Positions 44,866 to 52,007 of a stretch of DNA of 52,007 nt are shown piece by piece. Both the position numbers and the translations under genes were made by a program. Source of the stretch: Paracoccaceae bacterium (GTDB lineage: Bacteria; Pseudomonadota; Alphaproteobacteria; Rhodobacterales; Rhodobacteraceae); contig JAGXGW010000065.1 of the NCBI GenBank assembly GCA_024636555.1, positions 1 through 52,007 of the forward strand, given 5' to 3'. Position 1 is the first letter of the stretch. The number at the start of each line of letters is the position of its first letter. The notes beneath the pieces were generated by a model. That model saw only the letters and a list, made by a program, of their open reading frames with translations. It was not told the DNA's origin and did no database searches.

Positions 44866-47277
44866 TTACCCAAGCCCCGCCTCGCGCATCAGATCGGCAG
44901 CGGCCTCGGCCATCAGCCTTTCGCGGGCCATACCCTCCACCGGCACGCGGCCCGCCTCCAGAAACAGCGGCGCGGCAAAGGGGGTGAGGCGCTTGAGTGG
45001 TACAAGATCGATCCGGTCGCCCACACGGGTGAGCATCTCGCGCACACGGCCGAAATCCACCAGCCCGCGCATCGCCTCTGTCCGCGTGATCCGTAGCAGC
45101 AGGTGGTCGGGATCGTATTTCACCAGCGTGTCGTACAGGATATCGGACGAGAATGTCGCCTGCCGCCCCGATTTGCGCTGCCCCGCGCTCATCCGGTCGA
45201 TCAGCCCCGCGATGGTGGCCGAGGCGCGGAAGGTGCGTTTCATCACCGCATTGCCTTTGAACCATTCCTCCAGCCCGTTCTCCAGCGCCGCCGGGTCCAG
45301 CAACGCGCGCGCATCGGTCAGCGGCTTCAGACCCCAGATCAGCGTGGCGTAATCGGTGGCGACAAAGCCCAGCGGATCAAGGCCCATCTCCTCCATCCGC
45401 TTGGTCAGCAACAGCCCCAGCGTCTGCTGCGCGTTGCGGCCTGCAAAGCCGTAGACGCAGGCATGTTCGCGGCCATCATGCGGGAAGGTCTCGATCAGCA
45501 ACCGCCCCGGTTCCGGCAGGCGGCTGACGCGGGCCTGCAGGGCCAGCCAGTCGGTGATGTGAGCCGGCAGACCGGGCCAGTCGTCCTGCTGCAACAGCCG
45601 CAGGATACGGTCGCTAAGCTGGGTGGAGGTGGCGAATTTTGTGCCCATGAAGGTGGCGATCCTGGGCTTGCGGCCCGGATCGGGGCTGACCTCCACGGTC
45701 ATCTCGCGCAGTCCCTCGTAGCGCACGATCTGCCCGCCGATCAGGAAAGTGTCACCGGGGGTCAGGGTCGCGGCAAAGGCTTCCTCGATCTCGCCCAAGG
45801 GCTTGCCGCCGCGATTGCGCCGGTAGCGAACTTTCACGGTGTCGGTGTCCTGAATGGTGCCGATATTCATGCGGATCTGGCGGGTGGCGCGCGGGTCACG
45901 CAACTGCCAGAGACCATCAGGGCGCTGCATCAGCCTTTGCCAGCGGTCATAGGCGCGCAGGGCATAGCCTCCGGTGGCGATGAAATCCAGACAGGCGTCG
46001 AAATCTTTGCGGTCCAGCGTGGCGTAGGCACCTGCGGTCGTCATCTCGGCAAAGAGCGCATCCGCCGAAAACGGTCCGGCGCAGGCGGCAATAAGGATAT
46101 GCTGGCAGAGCACATCCAGCGGGCCATCCCCGCGCGGCTCCCCGTCAAGATCATGGGCGATCACCGCCTCGAGAGCGGCCAGACATTCGATCACCTCGAA
46201 CCGGTTGGCGGGCACCAGCAGTGCCTTGGAGGGCGCGTTGTAGCGGTGGTTGGCCCGCCCGATCCGCTGCACCAGCCGTTTGACGTTCTTGGGCGCGCCG
46301 ATCTGGATGACCAGATCGACATCGCCCCAGTCGATTCCCAGATCCAGCGATCCTGTACAGACGATGGCGCGCAACTCGCCCCGCACCATCGCCGCCTCGA
46401 CCCTTGCGCGTTGGTCCCGGTCAAGGCTGCCGTGGTGGATGCCGATGGGCAGTGCATCCTCGTTCGCCAGCCACAGGTTGTGAAAGAAAATCTCGGCCTG
46501 CGCGCGGGTGTTGTGGAAGATCAGCGTGGTTTTATGCGCCTTGACCTGTTCCAGCACGGCGGGGATCGCATAGGCGGCCCCTCCGCCGGACCACGGCGGT
46601 GGCTCGGATGTCGTCAGCATCGCGATATCGGGGTCGGGGCCGGGATCGGCGGTCAGGATCGGGCAGGGGTCGGGGTGGCGCGCCAGCAGGCGGGCGATGG
46701 CGGCGGGATCGTCCACCGTGGCTGAAAGCCCCACGCGGCGCAGATCGGGGCAGAGGGTTTGCAGGCGGGCGAGGGCCAGCATCAACTGGTCGCCGCGCTT
46801 GGATTCGGCGAGCGCGTGAATCTCGTCCACCACAACACGCTTGAGGCCCGCGAACATGCGCGGCGCATCCTCGTAGCTGACCAGCAAGGCAAGGCTTTCG
46901 GGGGTCGTCAGCAGGATATGCGGCGGATCGGCGCGCTGGCGGCGCTTGGTGTGGGATGAGGTGTCGCCGGTCCGGTCCTCGATCCGCACGGGCAGGCCCA
47001 TCTCGGCCACCGGCGTCTCCAGATTGCGGCGGATATCGGCAGCCAGCGCCTTGAGCGGCGAGACATAGAGGGTGTGCAGCCCCTTGTACGGGGCGGTGGC
47101 GAGGTCGGCCAGCGTGGGCATGAACCCCGCCAGCGTCTTGCCGCCACCCGTGGGCGCGATCAGCAGCAGGGCGGGATCATCGCTGCGCGCCAGCATGTCC
47201 AGCTGGTGCGGATGCGGGGCCCAGCCTTTGCTCTGGAACCAGTCGGTAATGACGGGGGGCAGGGTGGTCGCGCTCAT
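44866..47277 (-). CDS. Ligase-associated DEXH-box helicase (Lhr-like)
   Basis: An 803-residue superfamily 2 helicase from the ATG at 47277 (MSATTLPPVITDWFQSKGWA). Motif I is LLLIAPTGGGKTLAGF near 38-53, motif II VVVDEIHALAESKRGDQ near 142, motif III VGLSATVDDP, motif VI QRIGRANHRY near 336, and the Lhr-core winged helix and C-terminal region follow to residue 803. This size and motif set match the ligase-associated DNA damage response helicase family paired with PdeM. The 5' extension to 47562 lacks family sequence and enters a repeat, so it is rejected. Confidence 0.93.
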   Translation of the reverse strand: MSATTLPPVITDWFQSKGWAPHPHQLDMLARSDDPALLLIAPTGGGKTLAGFMPTLADLATAPYKGLHTLYVSPLKALAADIRRNLETPVAEMGLPVRIEDRTGDTSSHTKRRQRADPPHILLTTPESLALLVSYEDAPRMFAGLKRVVVDEIHALAESKRGDQLMLALARLQTLCPDLRRVGLSATVDDPAAIARLLARHPDPCPILTADPGPDPDIAMLTTSEPPPWSGGGAAYAIPAVLEQVKAHKTTLIFHNTRAQAEIFFHNLWLANEDALPIGIHHGSLDRDQRARVEAAMVRGELRAIVCTGSLDLGIDWGDVDLVIQIGAPKNVKRLVQRIGRANHRYNAPSKALLVPANRFEVIECLAALEAVIAHDLDGEPRGDGPLDVLCQHILIAACAGPFSADALFAEMTTAGAYATLDRKDFDACLDFIATGGYALRAYDRWQRLMQRPDGLWQLRDPRATRQIRMNIGTIQDTDTVKVRYRRNRGGKPLGEIEEAFAATLTPGDTFLIGGQIVRYEGLREMTVEVSPDPGRKPRIATFMGTKFATSTQLSDRILRLLQQDDWPGLPAHITDWLALQARVSRLPEPGRLLIETFPHDGREHACVYGFAGRNAQQTLGLLLTKRMEEMGLDPLGFVATDYATLIWGLKPLTDARALLDPAALENGLEEWFKGNAVMKRTFRASATIAGLIDRMSAGQRKSGRQATFSSDILYDTLVKYDPDHLLLRITRTEAMRGLVDFGRVREMLTRVGDRIDLVPLKRLTPFAAPLFLEAGRVPVEGMARERLMAEAAADLMREAGLG

Positions 47278-47364
47278 GCGGTAGAGGTAGGGCAAGCGTG
47301 GGGTGGCGGCTAGGGGGGATCCGCGCTGATGTTGCCTGAGGTGGGCAAACAGCGGCATTCGCCC
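47278..47364. other. Helicase upstream region
   Basis: The gap between the helicase and the MATE gene is 366 bases; this first part is GC-rich with a G-run (taggggggat, 47311-47320) and no open frame of its own. The remaining part holds the structured repeat copy B (47365-47545) and the MATE promoter region (47546-47643). Confidence 0.35.
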
Positions 47365-47545
47365 CAAGCCGTGGGGGTGCCGACCCGCGGGGTGGCGATG
47401 CCCGGGTTGTTTGAGGCAGTTTATCCCCGCAACGTCATCGGACCTTAATTCTGTGCCACAACGGTGGCTAAATCGCCGCCCCAGGGGGCGGGTCGGCGAT
47501 CGCGCGGCGGCGCGTGCCGCGCCTTTATTCCGCGCGGTGGGCAGC
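47365..47545 (+). repeat. Structured intergenic repeat of about 180 nt, copy B
   Basis: Homologous to the minus strand of 19125-19305. Stems: P1 47368-47373 with 47503-47508 (GCCGTG/CGCGGC, one G-U), a 5/5 internal loop (47374-47378 and 47498-47502), P2 47379-47388 with 47488-47497 (GCCGACCCGC/GCGGGTCGGC, perfect) and P3 47389-47399 with 47472-47482 (one G-U). Compared with copy A, P2 carries an A-U to C-G exchange at one pair. The loop beyond P3 keeps GGCAGTTTATCCC and a small hairpin GCCAC-AACG-GTGGC (47455-47468). It sits between the divergent helicase and MATE genes. Confidence 0.72.
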
Positions 47546-47643
47546 GGCCTTGCTCCCTGCACAACCCGCTATGGACGTCTCGCAATCCCGTTATACGCGT
47601 GCTGTGTCTTGCCTTGATCCCAAAGCGGCGCTAGGGCCAAGGC

Positions 47644-49017
47644 ATGACACCGTTCCTGACCCCCAAGCAGCACCTGCGCGCCATTGCCGTGCTGGGTCTG
47701 CCCCTGATCCTCAGCCATGTGGCGCAGTTCTCGATCTCGCTGACCGATGCGCTGATGCTGGGGTGGTATGACGTGACAGCACTTGCCGCGCAGGTGTTGG
47801 GCGGCATGATGTTTTTCGTACTGTTTCTGTTCGGCTCGGGCTTTGCATGGGCCGTGATGCCGATGGTGGCCGAGGCCGAGACGGCGGGCGAAAGCCAGCA
47901 GGTGCGCCGCGTGACCCGCATGGCAATGTGGTTGTCGATCCTGTTCGGGGCTGTCTCGATGCCGTTGATGCTGTGGTCCGAGCCGATCCTGCTGGGGCTT
48001 GGCCAGACCGAGGAAATCGCCCGCGAGGCCAGCCGCTATCTGCGCGTGGCAGGCTGGGGGATCTTTCCGGCTTTGCTGGTGATGGTGCTGAAATCCTATC
48101 TGGCGGCGCTGGAGCGCACGCAGGTCGTGCTCTGGGTCACGGTCGGGGCGGTCGTCGTCAATGTGATCGTCAACTACGCACTGATCTTCGGCAACTGGGG
48201 CGCGCCCGAGATGGGCATCGTCGGCGCGGCCTGGGCCTCTGTTGCGGTACAGGTCGTCTCGCTGGTGCTGCTGGCCGTCTATGCGGCGCTGGTCACGAAG
48301 GAACATGCGCTGTTCATCCGCTTCTGGCGCCCCGACTGGGAGGCGTTCGGGCAGGTGTTCCGGCTGGGCTGGCCCATCGGGATCACGACACTGGCCGAGG
48401 TCGGGCTGTTTGCCGCCTCCTCGGTGATGATGGGCTGGCTGGGTACGCTGCCGCTGGCCGCGCACGGGATCGCACTGCAAATCTCTTCGCTGATGTTCAT
48501 GATCCATCTGGGGCTGGGCAATGTTGCCACGGTGCGGGCGGGCAGGGCTTTGGGCGCGCGTGACATCCATAGCCTGCGGCGCGGGGCGCAGATCGTGCTG
48601 ATGCTGTCACTGGTCACTGTGGCCGTGACGGTGGTTCTGTTTCTTGCGGTGCCGGAATTCCTGATGGGGCTGTTCCTGTCGCCGGACGAGCCTGACCGCC
48701 CCGGTGTCATCGCGATCGGTGTTGTTCTGCTGGCGGCGGCGGCCTTGTTCCAACTGGCGGATGCCGCGCAGGTCATGGCGCTCAGCCTGTTGCGCGGCGT
48801 ACAGGACACGCGCGTGCCGATGATCATCGCGACCCTGTCCTACTGGGCGGTGGGCATGCCTGTCGCCTATGTGCTGGGGTTCGTGCTGAACTGGGGCGGT
48901 GTCGGGGTCTGGCTTGGCCTTGCCGTCGGGTTGGCGCTGGCGGGCGTGTTCATGATGTGGCGCTTCTGGGGGGTGATCCTGCCACGGCTGGATGGCCGGA
49001 CGGCTGTCGCTGCCTGA
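47644..49017 (+). CDS. MATE-family (NorM-like) efflux transporter
   Basis: A 457-residue multidrug/toxin antiporter with about twelve membrane helices. Family motifs are LSHVAQFSISLTDALMLGWYDVTALAAQVLGG (near 22-53), LVMVLKSYLAALERTQ near 145 and the second-half GMPVAYVLGF near 405. It resembles NorM and is clearly different from the MATE protein at 22.3 kb, so they are not a recent duplicate. The ATG at 47644 is 366 bases from the helicase start. Substrate unknown. Confidence 0.92.
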   Translation: MTPFLTPKQHLRAIAVLGLPLILSHVAQFSISLTDALMLGWYDVTALAAQVLGGMMFFVLFLFGSGFAWAVMPMVAEAETAGESQQVRRVTRMAMWLSILFGAVSMPLMLWSEPILLGLGQTEEIAREASRYLRVAGWGIFPALLVMVLKSYLAALERTQVVLWVTVGAVVVNVIVNYALIFGNWGAPEMGIVGAAWASVAVQVVSLVLLAVYAALVTKEHALFIRFWRPDWEAFGQVFRLGWPIGITTLAEVGLFAASSVMMGWLGTLPLAAHGIALQISSLMFMIHLGLGNVATVRAGRALGARDIHSLRRGAQIVLMLSLVTVAVTVVLFLAVPEFLMGLFLSPDEPDRPGVIAIGVVLLAAAALFQLADAAQVMALSLLRGVQDTRVPMIIATLSYWAVGMPVAYVLGFVLNWGGVGVWLGLAVGLALAGVFMMWRFWGVILPRLDGRTAVAA

Positions 49018-49040
49018 TCCGCCACGGCCCGCGCGGCGGG

Positions 49041-49445
49041 CTATTCGCCCTTCATCAGACGGTCGGCCTTTTTGCGCACCAGAACGGACCTTAAATCATG
49101 CATCGCCAGCAAAAGCGTATCGGTGACACTGTCGAGCTGCGCCTCCGTGGCGCGACTTTGCACCCAATGCGTGGTCAGGTTGAGATGGTCGACCGTCCTC
49201 AGGATGTCATCCACATCGCGCGCCATCAGCAGCGCGTTGCGCTCGGCCATCCAAGCAGTGATCGCGGCCATATCTTCCTCGCTCAGGCGACGGTCGCCAT
49301 GCGGCTTGACCTCGCCGTTGCGGATGTTGACCGTGGCGATCTGGTCCATCTCGATCCGCCGCTGGCGGTTTTCGGTATCGACGCGAAAGACCAGCGCGCC
49401 GTTCTCCTTGACACGGAAGAAGTGTTCGGGAAGATCGCTCACCAT
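49041..49445 (-). CDS. Conserved protein of unknown function beside aspartate aminotransferase
   Basis: No named domain is recognised. The 134-residue product (MVSDLPEHFFRVKENGALVF) appears soluble: an N-terminal beta-rich part (residues 1-50, GALVFRVDTENRQRRIEMDQIATVNIRNGEVKPHG) and a helical C-terminal half (SEEDMAAITAWMAERNALLMARDVDDILRTVDHLNLTTHWVQSRATEAQLDSVTDTLLLAMHDLRSVLVRKKADRLMKGE in character). It lies 22 bases downstream of the aminotransferase on the same strand, so it is probably co-transcribed with it. Confidence 0.82.
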   Translation of the reverse strand: MVSDLPEHFFRVKENGALVFRVDTENRQRRIEMDQIATVNIRNGEVKPHGDRRLSEEDMAAITAWMAERNALLMARDVDDILRTVDHLNLTTHWVQSRATEAQLDSVTDTLLLAMHDLRSVLVRKKADRLMKGE

Positions 49446-49467
49446 CGTGTCCAGCCTCCTGTCGTCT

Positions 49468-50709
<1,242 letters not shown>

Positions 50710-50759
50710 TTAGGGTGCTGTGAAGAGCCGATCAAGCACGAACGGCAGATGGGAGAGAT

Positions 50760-51191
50760 ATGGAACCGGATCACGATGCAGCCGAAGCTGCGGGGCAGGC
50801 CTCCGAGCTGGATGAAAACTGGTACGGGCCCGATATGGCCACCTTTGGCGACAGGGTTGCGGCGGCGCGCGATCACGCCGGAATGAGCCAGAAGGAGCTC
50901 GCCCGCCGTCTTGGCGTCAAGCACAGTACCGTGCGCGGATGGGAGGATGATCTGTCCGAGCCACGCGCCAACAAGCTGTCGATGATGTCGGGGCTGCTGA
51001 ATGTCTCGATGGTCTGGCTTTTGACCGGAGAGGGCGATGGGGTGAGCGCGCCGGTTGACGAAACCCCCATCTCGGCCGATATCAACGCTGTACTGATCGA
51101 GATCCGTGACCTCAAGACCCAGATCAGCGGTGCTGCCGACCGGTTGGGCCGCCTCGAGAAGACGTTGCGAATGAAGCTGAAAGGCGAATGA
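50760..51191 (+). CDS. XRE-family regulator with C-terminal helix
   Basis: A 143-residue DNA-binding protein. A lambda-repressor-like helix-turn-helix spans about 26-85 (ATFGDRVAAARDHAGMSQKELARRLGVKHSTVRGWEDD ... VSMVWLLTGEGDG), followed by a likely coiled-coil dimerisation helix (DINAVLIEIRDLKTQISGAADRLGRLEKTLRMKL, about 105-138). The start is the ATG at 50760 with gggaga upstream. Its stop falls one base before sdhE, so the two form an operon, which is an unusual partner for a regulator. Target unknown. Confidence 0.88.
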   Translation: MEPDHDAAEAAGQASELDENWYGPDMATFGDRVAAARDHAGMSQKELARRLGVKHSTVRGWEDDLSEPRANKLSMMSGLLNVSMVWLLTGEGDGVSAPVDETPISADINAVLIEIRDLKTQISGAADRLGRLEKTLRMKLKGE

Positions 51192-51192
51192 C

Positions 51193-51492
51193 ATGCTGAT
51201 CGAACAGCCGACCCATGGCGAAACCCGCGATACGCGTCTGCGGCGTCTTGCCATGCGCTCCATGCGGCGCGGGATCAAGGAGATGGACGTGATCCTGTCG
51301 CGCTTCGCGCAGACACGGCTGCAAGATCTCGAGACACCCATGCTGGACAGCTATGACGCGCTGTTGCGCGAGAACGACCACGACCTGTATTACTGGGTCA
51401 GTGCCGTGTCGGAGCCGCCCGAGAATTTTGCGCCCATCGTCACGCAAATCCGCGTGATGCTGCGCGAAGAGGGCGGGGCGGGCGCACGCTGA
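51193..51492 (+). CDS. sdhE: FAD assembly factor SdhE
   Basis: A 99-residue SdhE/SDH5 protein that promotes covalent flavinylation of succinate dehydrogenase subunit A. It has the RGxxE motif MRRGIKEMDVILSRFAQTRL at about residues 22-41 and the family end DNDHDLYYW-like LLRENDHDLYYWVSAVSEPPE near 57. It overlaps the regulator unit (starting two bases after its stop) and is followed by a gap of about 120 bases before ldtR. Confidence 0.92.
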   Translation: MLIEQPTHGETRDTRLRRLAMRSMRRGIKEMDVILSRFAQTRLQDLETPMLDSYDALLRENDHDLYYWVSAVSEPPENFAPIVTQIRVMLREEGGAGAR

Positions 51493-51611
51493 CACAACCC
51501 CGCGCTGCCCCACCATAGGGGCGCATCCAAAAAGTTTGCGCGGATTAACCGGATGTTGGGTTTTCTGCATCAAGGTCTGCTTCGGGCATAAAAAACCGAT
51601 GGAGACATCAT

Positions 51612-52007
51612 ATGACGATGCAAAAGCATCTGCTGACAGGGCCAAGATCCGGCTTCATGGGCAGCTACTTGGACGCGCTGGCGCTGGTGGAGCGTTTGCA
51701 CCGGCTCCTTTTGGATGTGATCAAGGACGAGTTCGAACGCGTCGGTATGCTGGAGGTGAACGCCGTACAGGCGCTTTTGCTGTTCAACATCGGCGATAAC
51801 GAAGTCACCGCAGGCGAGTTGAAAACCCGCGGCTACTATCAGGGCAGCAATGTCAGCTACAACCTGAAGAAACTGGTGGAGATGGGGTTCATGCACCACC
51901 AGCGCTGCGAGATCGACCGCAGATCGGTCCGGGTGAAGCTCACACAGCGCGGACGCGACATCCGCGACGTTGTCTCGCAGCTTTTTGCACGCCATGCCGA
52001 AGGACTC
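51612..52007 (+). CDS. ldtR: LdtR-like MarR-family regulator, partial
   Basis: The first 132 codons of a MarR-family regulator running off the right edge. It matches the LdtR group of alphaproteobacteria: MGSYLDALALVERLHRLLLDV near 15-35, QALLLFNIGDNEVTAGELKTRGYYQGSNVSYNLKKLVEMGF near 53-93 and the wing HHQRCEIDRRSVRVKLTQRGR. LdtR proteins control genes of cell-wall L,D-transpeptidases and stress in Rhizobiales. The ATG at 51612 is preceded by gatggagac. The usual length is about 165-175, so about 35-45 residues are missing. Confidence 0.9.
   Translation, partial: MTMQKHLLTGPRSGFMGSYLDALALVERLHRLLLDVIKDEFERVGMLEVNAVQALLLFNIGDNEVTAGELKTRGYYQGSNVSYNLKKLVEMGFMHHQRCEIDRRSVRVKLTQRGRDIRDVVSQLFARHAEGL

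Noticed and set aside
47278..47562. N-terminal extension of the helicase
   Set aside because: The added peptide lacks helicase family sequence and runs into the structured repeat; the ATG at 47277 gives the usual start.

Overview
The window is chromosomal DNA of an alphaproteobacterium, almost certainly of the order Rhodobacterales (Roseobacter-type). The evidence is high GC coding sequence with tightly overlapping genes, a phosphatidylcholine synthase of the Pcs type, the order ruvCAB - (unknown) - ybgC - tolQRAB - pal - cpoB - tilS - ftsH, a DUF1127 protein, an LdtR-type regulator and a COG5631-type MarR-like regulator. The genus cannot be read from the sequence. I see no tRNA, rRNA, CRISPR array, prophage or transposase gene.

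Layout. 1-5.6 kb: the start of an acetyl-CoA synthetase gene; then a MarR-like regulator divergent from a 5-oxoprolinase operon (BASS-like permease, pxpB, pxpC, pxpA), with a near-perfect 27-bp palindrome between them. 5.6-10.3 kb: truA, a ycjX - GNAT - ycjF operon, a group III truncated haemoglobin and an unlisted 48-residue membrane protein with a strong ribosome binding site. 10.7-20.2 kb: ileS; a minus-strand block pcs - xerC - DUF484, then fsa; priA convergent with purU. 20.5-25.4 kb: a cupin with the metal-ligand geometry of small DMSP lyases, an MFS and a MATE transporter, prmA, a small membrane protein and a DUF1127 protein. 25.8-38.7 kb: ruvCAB, an unknown conserved gene, the full Tol-Pal locus, tilS, ftsH and a trans-aconitate-type methyltransferase. 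38.8-44.1 kb: a MOSC protein, fhs and folD (one-carbon metabolism, with purU earlier), a worn DUF2306 remnant, a hotdog thioesterase and a membrane-bound LytTR regulator. 44.1-52 kb: pdeM and its Lhr-type helicase, a second MATE transporter, an aspartate aminotransferase, and a regulator - sdhE - ldtR stretch cut by the window end.

Most of the window is ordinary housekeeping sequence, and I see no convincing new multi-protein system. The most unusual signal is non-coding: two intergenic copies of an element of about 180 nt (19125-19305 minus, 47365-47545 plus) that can fold alike, with a matched base-pair exchange in one stem and a symmetric internal loop kept in both. A second, shorter dispersed element (GGGATATTTG, two variable bases, GCAAGAAGAAG) occurs four times plus one divergent copy, mostly next to gene ends and hairpins.
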